Positions 46,694-59,000 of a stretch of DNA of 64,000 nucleotides are shown here, piece after piece. How positions within the stretch are numbered: the first letter of the stretch is position 1; each line of letters opens with the position of its first letter. The notes under the pieces were generated by a model. That model worked only from the letters and a program-made list of their open reading frames with translations, searched no databases and was not told the origin of the DNA. The translations under genes and the position numbers were made by a program. The DNA lies in NCBI RefSeq assembly GCF_947172395.1, contig NC_069094.1:3184501-3248500 (forward strand). Reading direction: 5' to 3'. Source of the stretch: Bicyclus anynana. Taxonomy: Eukaryota; Arthropoda; Insecta; Lepidoptera; Nymphalidae.

Positions 46694-48852
46694 AATTATG
46701 CCTTTAGAATACAAAATATTAATCAAACTTTTTAAAAAAATAACATTTTTCCTAGTCTTCATAATTAAAAAATCCAATACACTGCGTTCGTCACCGCGGC
46801 ACAGTCGCAACGGTCTTCACCCCACGATCACCCCACGTACGAGGTGCGTAGGTATAGCTCGCGTTTCGACCTTTAGTATGAAGTCATGATATTATCTTGT
46901 CATTACTGGTTATACTGTGGTATAGCCACAGAAAACATATGGTATAGCTTGGCATATTCGTTGATAACACTCCCATGGTATGCGGGCGACGGGGGCGCGC
47001 GGCAGAGGCTGGAAATGAGGTGCATCAATCACTGTCGACGACAACCAAAGACCTTATACTTACTAACTAGACTGTGCACTATGGCGAAGAAAACGATCCG
47101 AGCGAGAGGGCTCTCCATGGTTGTGTGTCCTTTTCTAATTAGGTGACCATGACAAAACAGGACACAGTACAAATTGCTTGTAAAAACGATTGTATAAGTA
47201 TACTAATAAATATTGATGCTACATAACTATGCTACCTAAATCTACCTAATTTATTGTGAGTAAAAATATATTATTTTAGAATGTGCTCACTTACACTTGG
47301 ATTAAAAGAAAGACTTAAATTGGAATATTTTTTTTCATTTCTCATACTCGGAAAGTAGTGTTGTTTTGATCTGAGTATTGGGTGGAAAATGCTGCTTCCC
47401 ACCATAGGGAGGGAATAACTCATACAAATTACTTCCCACCGGAATTAAGGCAATTAAGGGCCGGAATGAACTTTAAAATTAGAACTGCTGTCATCAGCTG
47501 TGAAGAGTTAAGTATATTTTTTTTTAATTTTCCCCAACTAAATTCGGGGACAGGCAAAGATCGTAATTTAATATTTAAAAAAAATCTAAACTGAATTTTG
47601 TTTAAAGTTATATTTGTACAAACACAAAACGTATTAATTTTCGAGTAAAAATTATTATTAAAATTATGTGAAAAAGGCGTTGCAAGATTTAAATCTTCAA
47701 GGTAATTTAAAGTAAGTCGGTACTTATCTAGTATCTACCTAACTATTACTACGAGACCACAGTGCCACAGTATATCTACTGTGACAGTACGAAACTTGAA
47801 AAATCTTTGATCTACTTATTTCATGGTGACCCTAAAGAATATTATTGTTGTTTTCACTTTCCCGTGGAAAGAAAAGCTGCTACCAGGATAAGACTCTTTT
47901 GTGCACCCTGTCACAATATGAATTTACCATTTTTCATGAAAAACATACAGGTTAAATAAGAAAATTTATGAAATCGCAAATCAAAGCACGAAAACTAACC
48001 AAACAAGTAAACAAAAACAAACCACCATCTTGCATTTAATATTACCAGTCTAAAACTTTTAAGTATTACTTTTACTCAGTTTTAATAGATTAAGATTTAA
48101 ATACAACGAAATAATTATTATTTATATAAACCGTATAAATATTAAAATAAGTTTCAAAGATTATGGATTGTTTGTTTTGGTAAATCATAAAGATGCAAAA
48201 TATAAAATTTTCTACCATTTCTACCAAGCCCAATAATTAGTTAAGCTGGCAAGACGTCAGGCAAGGACACACAACCATTGGGAGCCCTCTCGCCAGGACC
48301 GCTTTTTGCTAGCTATCACCTATAAAGAAATAGCAACCTCGAGTCAAGTCAATAACACTAGATCTCATTTTAGCTTAGCAAAAATTTTAGGTGCACAGTC
48401 TTGTTATAAGTATAAGGTCTTTGACGACAACTCTTATTTAATAATCTGTGGCTGTATTTTTAATACTGTTTTCACAGAAAAATACGAATTTTTTTCAAGG
48501 TATTCTGATATTCTCATAATAACGTATTTTGCGTCAATTATGAATTTTATTTATCTGTAATTAAAACCAGCGCATAAAGAAAATTAATTATAAATTAAAT
48601 TATACGCACAATAAAGCAATGTCATGTTGTTACTTGTTGATCGGAAATTACACTCCACTCTATCCATGTACCGTGCGTGTTTTACCTGGAACAAAAACAA
48701 GTTTATTGTTTACTGATAATGCAACCCGTAGATGGATCATTATAATAATTATAAACGACCATTAAAATAATTAGGTAGAACTGACTACTTTCATTATTCA
48801 GCACTTGTGAACATAAATAAAAAGTTAGGTAAATTTAGCGACTTCATTATAC

Positions 48853-48958
48853 TTACACGATTAGCAACTGCTCCCGACGACTGCAGTCAGCGACTGCCGC
48901 CGAGACGTCGCCGACTGCAGTCGACTGCAGTCTTCGGTAGCAGTTGCTGCTCGTGTAA
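48853..48958. mobile_element. 106-bp GC-rich foldback with CTGCAGTCG repeats
   Basis: Ends 'TTACACGATTAGCAACTGCT' and 'AGCAGTTGCTGCTCGTGTAA' are inverted repeats with two mismatches. The interior has repeated CGACTGCAGTC motifs and is far GC-richer than its surroundings. Looks like a tiny non-autonomous DNA transposon. Confidence 0.7.
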
Positions 48959-49407
48959 ATGAACCCTTAGTGTATGCCTCCGTCGTAATAATTATTATCT
49001 CCGTACAATATATAAGGGCAAATCGTTCAATTTATCTGTGCATTCTGTTGGCGAGCGCGCACGCCGCGGCCTACTGCTCCTCGATTGCGCACCTTTCACT
49101 TTTCAGGCGTAGATATTGCCACGTACATAATGTTTGCTGCAGGGCGACATACACCTATTTACACAGTCGATCTGTAAGAGTAAACACCATTCATGCGTCG
49201 GAGCTGACACACACTTTTTTTTAGTGTTTGTTACCTCTTATAATTATTATACCTTTAGAAATCCACGCATATTCATTGTTTTACTATATCTAGATATATG
49301 AGAACTAGAGTTTGTATCACGCTTTATAATTTTTTCTTTGGGGCGGCTCACCTCCGTCTAAATTCCATCGTTCGCCACTGTTAGGTAACTTATACTATTA
49401 TGTATAA

Positions 49408-50495
49408 TAAAAATTTTAATAAAAAAATACTACCGACTTCAAAACCTAAAAACGTACCCACTAAACTAAAAAGCGAAAAATAACATCATAATATGTTCTA
49501 CCTGCTGATCAGTATGAAGGCGGTGCTAAGCCGGTGATGTATTAATTCAAGCCATGTGAGAATATCTTATAGATTTAGATTTTGCAGACAGTGTGTTCAT
49601 GTGGTCCTGTCAGAAATGGCTTAAATTAAGACAACACCGGCTAAGCACCGCCTTCATACTGATCAGCAGGTAGAACATATTATGATGTTAATTTTCGCTT
49701 TTTAGTTTAGTGGGTACGTTTTTAGGTTTTGAAGTCGGTTGTATTTTTTTATTAAAATTTTTATTATTTTTCCATTTTTAGTGTAAAATTTCATCTCAAA
49801 CGAATACATCAGACGCCTAATGACAGTCACAACACATCTTGGTACAAAATTCTCAGCAATACAAATAAATCAAGCCCAAGCACAAGGTAGCTACCGTAAA
49901 CTGTTAAGGGGTTCCCTTAATTGACCTTGGTCTTCATCATCAGACCCCTAATAACAGGCACAACTCATCTAGGTAGAAAGTTCTCAGCAATACGAATTAA
50001 TCAAGGCCAAACACAAGGTAGTTACTGTAAACTGTTAAGGAGTTCCCTTAATTGTCCTTGGTCTTCATCACCAAACCCCTTAATGACAGTTACAACCTAT
50101 CTATGTGGAAAGTTCTCATTAATACTAATGAATCAAGCCCAAACACAAGGTAACTGCTGTAAATCGTCGAGGAGTTCCCTCGTCTGTTTTATGGCTCCAT
50201 CATCAGATCGATTTCAAACCTTCATGAAATTGTAGTGCTTAAAAGTACTAAATGGAAAAGTTTACGAACACACTAGACACCCATATAATTTTCGAAAGTT
50301 CCCCTCAATTTCTTCAGGATTCCATCATCAGATCTTGACATGATGGCAATGGGACCAAATGGGGACTATACAGTTTCAAACAAAAAAAGAATTTTTGAAA
50401 TCGGTCCACGCGTGTTTGAGTAATCGGTATACATACATAAAAAAAAAAAATACCGACCGAATTGAGAACCTCCTCCTTTTTGAAGTCGGTTAAAA
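49408..50495. mobile_element. Repeat-A element in the gene 3-4 spacer
   Basis: Full-length counterpart of 43465-44513 with the foldback core at 49420-49760, repeat units, and the end 'CCTCCTCCTTTTTGAAGTCG'. Confidence 0.75.
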
Positions 50496-50852
50496 ATCAA
50501 GTTATGTTATTAGGATACTCATATATATAGGAGATATCTGAAGACTTATTCGTAACGTAATAAGTTATGTGTAGCGGTCATTTTGCTGTCATCCCTACCC
50601 GCCTACCCGCTATTTTTAAGTATTTAATTTATTTTAATGTTTGTCTATTTTATTAGTTTAGTTGTACTTTTGTGTTTTAATAAAACTTTCTTCATAATTA
50701 ATGTATGTTAATTATGTGTAATTAATGTGTAATTCTTATCTATCTAATTTTTCTCATCAAGTTTATTATCATTAATTTAAGAACGAGTTAATTAAAATAA
50801 TTATTATTAGTCGTAAAATGACTAGAGACGCTATTATATACCCTTATTTTTA

Positions 50853-52198
50853 ACTAGCGGACGCCCGCGACTTCGTCCGCGTAAAAATTGATGTAAACTT
50901 CTCTACCTCTACCTTACCCTGCTCGTAAACCTACCCAACCCTACCCTACCCTACCCTACCCCTACCTTACTCCTACCCTACCGCTAACGCTAACCCTTCC
51001 CTCCCCCCACCTTACCCTACCCTAACCCTACCCGTAACCTATCCATACCCTATCCTACCCTACCCCTAATCTACCCCTACCCTACCCCTACCTTACTCCT
51101 ACCCTACCACTAACCCTAACCCTTCCCTACCCCTACCTTATCCCTACCCTAACCCTACCCTACCCGTATCCTACCCCTACCCTACCCGTACCCTACCCCC
51201 ACCCTACCCTACCCTATACGTTCCATATCCTCCCCCTACCTCTACCTTGCCCCTACCCTACACTACCCCTACCTTATCCGTACCCTACCCTACCCTACCC
51301 TACACTTTCCCTAAATTACCCCTACCCTACCTCTATCCTACCCCTTCCCTACCTCTATCCTATCCCTACTTTCAGCAAAATTGGTCCAGCCTTTTGTGCG
51401 TGGTGCTATGACCAAAAGACTATAATTTCCCAAGCGACTTCTATGCTAATACTATAAAGAGGTAAAGTTTGTGTGGTTGTCGGGGGTAATCTCTGGATCT
51501 ACTGGACCGATTTGGAAAATTCTTTTACCAATAGAAAGCTACATTATTTGCGAGTGTCATAGGCTATGTTTGGTCCTCATATTCATACGGGAACGGGAAC
51601 CACGTAATTGAAACCGCGGGGCGTCATATAGCGGCATTTCTGCGACTTTCAGAAATTTTGTATTATCTCCGAAACTATATAACTAATTAACATACTGTAA
51701 AGGGCAAATCTTATCTCTATAATATCCTTGTGATTATTAAATCATTTATTTTGATAAGGATTTAAGTTTAGTTGTGTAAATAATGACGTAAACCTTAGTT
51801 TAAAATTTAAATAATTTATTAAAGTACTAAAGGTACTATATCTGCTAAAATATAAAAGATAGATATATGGTGTCGCGGACTTTTTTGTAGAACTTTTAAA
51901 GGTTCAAAAAGCCTCCATACATTTATTTCAGTTATACGCAATGGTTGAGGCAGCGCATGCGAATAAGTAAGTTTTTCGGTCTGACCTGTAAGAGCAAACC
52001 CGCGATATCTCAGTAGTTATATATGATAGAAATATAAAATATAGCCTATAGCACTCCCCGATAACGTAGCATTCTACTGGTGAAAGAATTTTTAAAATCG
52101 GTCCAGTAGTTCCGAAGATTACCCCATTTCAAAAAATTGTTACAAACTTACAAACTTACAAACTTACAAACTTTACCTCTTTATAATATTAGTATAGA
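50853..52198. mobile_element. TACCC-array element, copy B
   Basis: Same ends and body as 36267-37417; the TACCC tract is longer (about 50935-51370). The hairpin present in copy A is collapsed to 'CGGTCTGACCTGTAAGAGC'. The tandem unit 'ACAAACTT' near the right end is repeated more often than in copy A. Confidence 0.75.
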
Positions 52199-52344
52199 TT
52201 TGTTTGAAATATATTTCACACCAATTTTGGCTTTGGATTTTTTGGGTTTCTAAGTAATGGCAATTTTTGTTATGATAATCATCAAATTTGACTTGGGCCC
52301 GTGAGACCTAAGGAAGGAATCCTACTATCCTATTAATATTTTAT

Positions 52345-52655
52345 GACGGCCTCCGTGGCGCAGTGCTATGCGCAGTGGACTTACAAGACGGAGGTCCTGG
52401 AATCGATCCCCGGCTGGGGTGATTGAGGTTTTCTTAATTGGGCCAAGTCTGGTTGGTGGGAGGCTTCCGCCGTGGCTAGTTACCACCCTACCGACAAAGA
52501 CGTACCGCCAAGCGATTTAGAAACCGAAAGCGGTGTAGATTGTCATCCTACTCCTAAAAAGTTAGCCCGCTTCCATCTTAGATCGCATCATCACTTACCA
52601 TCAGTTGAGATTGTAGTCAAGGGCTAACTTATACAGAATAAAAAAAAAAAAAATA
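52345..52655 (+). mobile_element. SINE-A copy, full length
   Basis: Head 'GACGGCCTCCGTGGCGCAGT', B-box 'GGAATCGATCCCCGG', body, tail 'AAGGGCTAACTTATACAG' and a poly(A)-like end. It lacks a short block ('GTTCCGGTACGATGCCGTG') seen in other copies. Confidence 0.85.
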
Positions 52656-54264
52656 TAAACGCGAAAGATCTTTACTCTGTATTTACTCTGGCGAAAGTTT
52701 GTATGGATGTTTGTATATTTAAATTTAAAAAGTAACATTAACGCCTCAACTAATGAACCGTTTTGGCTGAAATTTAAAACAAAGATAGATAATACCCTGG
52801 ATACTACTGGACTACACAGGGTATATTATTTCTATTCCGAAATTTATTTATTAATTTTTCCTTATTAAATTAAAAGATTTTGAAAAAAACGAGTTGCGAA
52901 TAACTGATGATTATGGTGGTATTAATGTTTGTTACTAAATTTAAATTTAAAAAAAAAATTAAAAAAAATAAAAAAAAAAAATAAAAAAATTAATTAAAAA
53001 AATGAAAAAAAAATAAAAAAAGGGGAAAAAAAATTTATCATACGCGTAGAATTGAGAACCTCCTTTTCTTGAAGTCGGTTAATAAGATATTTAATCAATA
53101 AAAATACGACAAAAGTATTCCCGACTTATTAAAAAAAATCGAGTATAATATTGATCACAACATATTTTTAATTCGGCAGTATTCTATTGCTGCTAGCTAT
53201 CTAGCTGCAGGGACTACGGCGCAGGGACCACGGGGAATAAACGATTTTGTATGGACGTAATAGATCTATAGTATCCTACAAATATTATAAACGCGAGTTT
53301 GTATAGATGTTTGGATGTATGTTTGGATGTTTATTACTCTTTAACGCTGCTACTACTGAAGTGGATTAGCTTAAATTTGGAATGGAAATAGATTTTACTC
53401 TAGATTAACACATAGGCTACTTTTTATCACGAAAAAATCCATGGTTTCCCGAGATTTGCGAAAACTGATGATTTTGATGATATGAATGTTTGTTACTCTT
53501 TCTCGCCTCGACTACTGAACCGAATTAGCTGGAATTTGGTATTGAGATATATTATAGCATGGATACACACATAGGCTACTTTTTATCCTAGAAAAATCCA
53601 TGGTTCCTGAGGGATTTGTAAAAAAACTAAATTCCGCGCGGACGATGTCGCGGGCGTCCGCTAGTAAAATTATCATTGGTCCTCTCACTATACCGTTAAA
53701 AGATCGACAAAGAGATGTAACTGACTCTTAACTTTAAAATTATGGTAATGTACCATCATAAAAACTTAACAAATTAGGAATTAAAATATTAGGCTTAAGA
53801 GTTTTAGAGTAAGCTGGCCATTGCCCGCGACATGGCTCGCGCATAAAAAATAGATAGGTATTTAGGAAATTAACTAAATATGTTATATTCTTTTGGTGAT
53901 AGTCACAGATTAATCAATAATAGACAGATAGAGTTTACGGAAGACGATGGTGTCGTAGCCGCTTCAAATACAAAATTCAAAAACGAATACATTCTCGAGT
54001 CTGTACGACACGAAACGTCCCATCAGTAACTTTTATTATTATTCAAGAAAAATGGCGTCTTATGTTTTTAAATATTTTTACAAAAACTAAAGAAATAAGA
54101 TGGAATATATGTATTACGTAAATGTTGTTAGTGTTAAGTTTTGAAATACAAATTATCAAAAAAAAGTTTGTCTATGGGGATGTAATTTTTTATGGGTTTC
54201 ACCACGCTGCTTGTAAAGACTCATTCTGTATGATTTTTATTCTGTGGCCAAGCCCGTTTAAACT

Positions 54265-55830
54265 ACAAAATTTCTGTGGTTCTTTCAGAAACAGCTTTAA
54301 TTGAAACACAACACTGGATTGGCACCGCCTTCAAACTGATCAGGAGGTAGCACATATACAAGATGTTATTTTTTGCTTTTAGTTTAAGTTAATTTTTGAG
54401 TTAGAAGTCGGTTGAATTTTTTTTATTAAAATTTTTATTTTTTTATTTTTAGTGTTAGCATACTTACTGGGTAAGAACAAAAATTAATAAGCAATTAGCT
54501 AAAACATTATTTTCTTATGATACAGTCCTACAATCCCAATTTTGAAAATACTCTTTAACTCATATACAAAATTTCACTCCCTCTCTATCCACACGTAATA
54601 TGAATATCCATAAAAACGTGAAAAGTATCATAGCCAATAAGGAATTATTCTTCTTGGCTTATATCTTAACTTTCCTCCGTCTTCATCACCAGACACCTTA
54701 TGCAGTCACAACCCATATGGGTGGAAAGTTCTCATCAATATAAAATTGATCAAGTCCAAACAAGCTAGCTACTGTGAACCGTCGAGGATATCCCTTAACT
54801 CTCCTTCGTCTTCATCACCAGACCCCTAATATAATCACAACCTAACTAGGTGGGAAGTACTCATCAACATAAATTATCAAGTCCAAACATAAGGTAGCTA
54901 CTGTGAACCGTCGAGGAGTTCTCTTCATTGTCCTTCGTCTTCAATACTAGACCCTTTATTCAGTCACAACCCATCTAGGTGGAAAGTTCTTATCAATACA
55001 AAATTATCAAGTCCAAACACAAGGTAGCTACTGTGAACCGTCGAGGATTTCTCTTCACTGTCCTTCGTCTTCATCACCAGACCCTTAATACAGTCACAAC
55101 CTATCTAGGTGGAAAGTTCTTATCAATACAAAATTATCAAGTCCAAACACAAAATAGCTACTGTGAACCGTCGAGGAGTTCTCTTCACTGTCCCTCGTCT
55201 TCATCACCAGACCGTTAAATACATTCACAACCCATGTAGGTGGAAAGTTCTTATCAATACAAATTAATCAAGCCCAAACAAAAGGTAAACTGCTGTAAAT
55301 CGTTGACGAGTTCCCTCGTCTGTGTTTCGGCTCCATCATCAGACCAACTCCAGACCTTCATAAAATTGTAGTGGTTTAAAATAGCTTATGGAAACACTAA
55401 CAAACGCACTAGCCGTCCCTACAATTGCATTGCATTGCATTGCATTGTATATTTTGACATTTCATTGCTGACAACTGTAGTTTTGACATAAGTTATTTTA
55501 ATTGGTGAATGCTGTGATAACCTATAATTAGTTGTGCAATAACTTAGTATATTAATGTAAATTATTGACATGTGACATTGTATCAGCTGTTGGTTGTCCT
55601 TATTAAATAAATAAATAAATACAATTCTTGAAAGTTTCCCTCAATTTCTCCAGGATTCCATCATCAGATCCTGACATGAAAAAAATGGGTCCACCCTGGA
55701 ATTGAACCCTTCAAAACAAAAAATAATTTTTAAAATCGGTAAATAAATGACGGAATTATCGCTGGACATACATAAAAAAAAACATACATACAGCCGAACG
55801 AAGAATCTCCTCCTTTTTGGAAGTCGGTTA
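54265..55830. repeat. Long repeat-A relative upstream of gene 4
   Basis: Starts with a core fragment ('AACTGATCAGGAGGTAGCAC'), then at least six units of about 110-120 bp ('CTACTGTGAACCGTCGAGGA', 'GTCCTTCGTCTTCATCACCA'). It ends 'CTCCTCCTTTTTGGAAGTCG'. A TGCAT/TTGCA pentamer run (55424-55447) and other inserted sequence interrupt the right part. Confidence 0.6.
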
Positions 55831-55939
55831 AAAAGTAGGGATTATTATTTGTTTAATAGTAGTAGGTACTTCTTAATTATAATTTCTTTAATCTTATTAA
55901 ACGTCATAAATATCTACTAACTAAAAAGATACACCTGAG

Positions 55940-55976
55940 TATAAAAGATCATACATTGACCATTACATGACAGTTG
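55940..55976 (+). promoter_or_regulatory. Core promoter of gene 4 (TATA box and initiator)
   Basis: TATAAAAG at 55940-55947 and an arthropod-type initiator core CAGTTG with its A at 55972, 32 nt downstream of the box start. This spacing is canonical. It would give a 5'UTR of about 61 nt before the ATG at 56033. It is the clearest promoter in the window. Confidence 0.6.
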
Positions 55977-56032
55977 CTCAAGGTGCAAGGAGTGTTTTTT
56001 AGATAGATAAATAAATTAAATTTCTGGAAGAA

Positions 56033-59000
56033 ATGGCTTTGAATATTGTCGACGAAAAGTTACATTTAGAAAAGGTAAGTTTTATATTTTTCTATACATC
56101 ATTCATCATCATCATTATCAACATTCCGCATCCGCATTCTGACAGCGTGGTGGACTATTGACCTAACCCCTCTCATTTTGAGAGGAGACTCGAGCTCAGC
56201 GGTGAGCCGAATATGAGTTGATAATGATGACGTCATATCCAAAATTCAGCTTCCTCGGTTCATTTACACTAAGCCGTTTTTCTAACATAATGAGACAAAA
56301 CAATGTTAACTTGTTATAATTTCTAGACGATCCTTGCCCCATACACCTACCTCCTGCAAATCAAGGGTAAGCAGTTACGTCTGAAGATCTCTCGCGCCTT
56401 CAACCACTGGCTGAAGCTAAGCGATGATAAATTGAATGAGGTGCTAGATACTGCGAGAGCGCTCCATACTGCAACCCTGCTGTAAGTTAATCATTCTAAA
56501 ATAACACACAATCTTAATCTAAATTTAAGTAAAAGCCAAAGATACTCATCACGAAATACGAAACTTTCGACGGCGTGGCACAGTGGCATACGCAAATATA
56601 CTCCGTGCATAGCTCGTTCTATCGCCCGCTGTGTGAGTGAGTCCTTTCCCCAAGACTATGATGGACCTGCCAATGGATAGCTTTAAGCAATGTGTTAAAA
56701 AACATTTACTTAGTCGAGGTTACTACAACATTGATGAGTTCCTTAAAGATAAAAGCGCTTGGAGGCCATTGGATCAGCTTCCACCTTCACACAGGAAATA
56801 AAACTATAAGAAATTGTTATTGTTATCAATTGTAAATTATAATACTGTATGACTTTTTCAAAAGAGCAACTGTTGAGTTTATTGATGGTATCTTCTCAGC
56901 AGAACCTGCCTTCCGAATCGGTGGTAGAATCTTTACAAATAGTCAACTGACGTGTCAAAAGTGCTTGTAAACTGAGCCTACTTGAAATAAATGATTTTTG
57001 ATTTGATTTGATTTGATTTGTGGCCCATAGTTAGCGACCAAGTTTCGGAACCATAGGTCATCACTGGCAACACGCACTGTTCCAAGATTTTTGTCTGTAG
57101 GCACTCGGGAATTTCGGACGAAAAGAATCGCGATGTTTCTCGAAATCTATAGAATCTACTATCTAAGAATCATATAATAAGAAATTATGACGTCATAGGT
57201 TCGATGATATCCAAGACGATGCGAAGTTGCGGCGCGGACTGCCAGCTGCACATCGTGTATACGGCGCGAATCTCACATTCAACACATCAATGCACGTCCT
57301 CTTCCTAGTCCTTAACAGATTTATGGAAATACATCCTAAGGTTTGTGAAAAAACATTTGGTTAGTAACAAACTTTGGTAAACTCCTCCTTGAATCACTAA
57401 CGAGGTTATTAAAAGTTGTTACTAACCAGCTGTTTTTTTTTTACTGTTGATTAATTAATAGTTATACAACGTAACAGCCACAATGTCACAGTATATTCTG
57501 TGACAATCATCATTATCAACCCATATTCGGCTGAGCTCGAGGCTCCTCTCAGAATTAGAGGGGTTAGGTCAATAGCCACGCTGGCCCAATGCGGATTGAC
57601 AGATTTCCCACACGCAGAGAATTAAGAAAATTCTCTGGTATGCAGGTTTCCTCACGATGTTTGCCTTCTCCGTTTGAGACACGTGATATTTAATTTCTTA
57701 AAATGCACACAACTGAAAAGTTGGAGGTGCATGCCTCGGACCGGATACGAACCCACACCTTCCGGAATCTGAGACAGAGATCATATCCACTGGGCTATCA
57801 CGATATCCACTGGGCTATCACGTCAATGTCACGACAATGTCACAGTAAATATATATATTCTGTGACAATGTCCTACAAATTACGTGGAACATTATCTCGT
57901 TCCGACGGTCAGAAATATTTTATTACCTGGTAACACAGGTAACCGGAATTAAGAATTTTCATAATTAAAAAAGTTAAACGTCTTATCAAGATGAAGCTAC
58001 TCATGGAAAATTAATTTGATAGTAATCAAGTTTTGAATTTGTAGCGATATTCTATTACGAATTTTTTTAAACTCGACAGAGTGATTCTCGAAATCGTCCC
58101 TATATCTATCTATCTAACACGATACTGCGTCCGTAGCACGTCGATTCTCTTTCTACGATCGCAATCGTTTCGAAAATTAAAAAATGTATCTTCTTCTTCT
58201 TAAGGTGCCTCTCCGACTAGCGAAGGTTGGCAGTCAGTTTCTTGAACTCGTCTCTATCCTTCGCGAGGCGAAATAATTGTGCGGCGCTCGCGATCCCGGT
58301 CCACTCTCTGATGTTTCTCAGCCAAGACTTCTCCCTGCGACCAACGCCTCTTCTACCAGCAACCTTTCCCATCAAAATGAGCTGTAGAAGCTCGTATCTC
58401 TCGTGTCGTAGCACGTGCTTTAGATACGCAACTTTTCTCGTCTTGACGGTGTGCAAAAGTTCACGCTTCTGATTGACGCGTCGCAGAACTTATGGGAATG
58501 AGTAATGACATTCGTTATCATCACGTAATATCGATCGGATCTGTCATTCCATATTTTTTTTTAGTTTTCAAAGCGTTATCGTTTGTAGAAAGAGAATCAA
58601 CGTGCCACCTAATTTTTTTAATTCTCTACGTGTGTGAAGCCTACCAATCCGCATAAGACCTGCGTGGTAGACCACTAGCCTAACCCCTCTCATTCAGAGA
58701 CTGTGACTGTGACTTGTGCTCAACAGTGAGCCAAATAATTGTTAATAATGATGATGAAATGGAGAGAAAGAGAAATTTAAACGAATTCGAAACACACTGA
58801 CGAGTTATATTATCACAGTTACACAACAATCAAGTTTTCGTTAAAAAATATAATATAGTTTTCAAGTTTTTTATCTACGTAGGTATTAGGTACGTTTGGC
58901 GTGATGTAAAGATTCGTTCGCTTTCGTATGTAACATCATATCAATAAGGTTGCTTATAATAATAACTTCAACCAACACCTTAAGAAGCTTTCGCTTAACT

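Larger units (their letters stand above)
45583..55900. repeat. 10-kb repeat-filled spacer between genes 3 and 4
   Basis: No GGPPS-like exon and no other gene was recognised. Contents in order: copy of the 15820-16110 repeat (45608-45950); LINE-tail-like sequence with TTTC microsatellite (about 46240-46460); TA dinucleotide run (46651-46690); blocks shared with gene 1 intron 8 (46780-47060); AT-rich sequence with no recognised element (47060-48850); small GC foldback (48853-48958); repeat A (49408-50495); TACCC element (50853-52198); SINE-A (52345-52655); A-rich tract (52940-53030); CCGCTAGT-type repeat (about 53270-53663); AT-rich sequence (53663-54265); long repeat-A relative (54265-55830). 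Short open frames at 47762-47959 and 48306-48560 match nothing I know. Confidence 0.6.

Noticed and set aside
47762..47959. 65-codon open frame in the gene 3-4 spacer
   Set aside because: No recognisable family, no splice-consistent neighbours and AT-rich surroundings; not supported as a gene.
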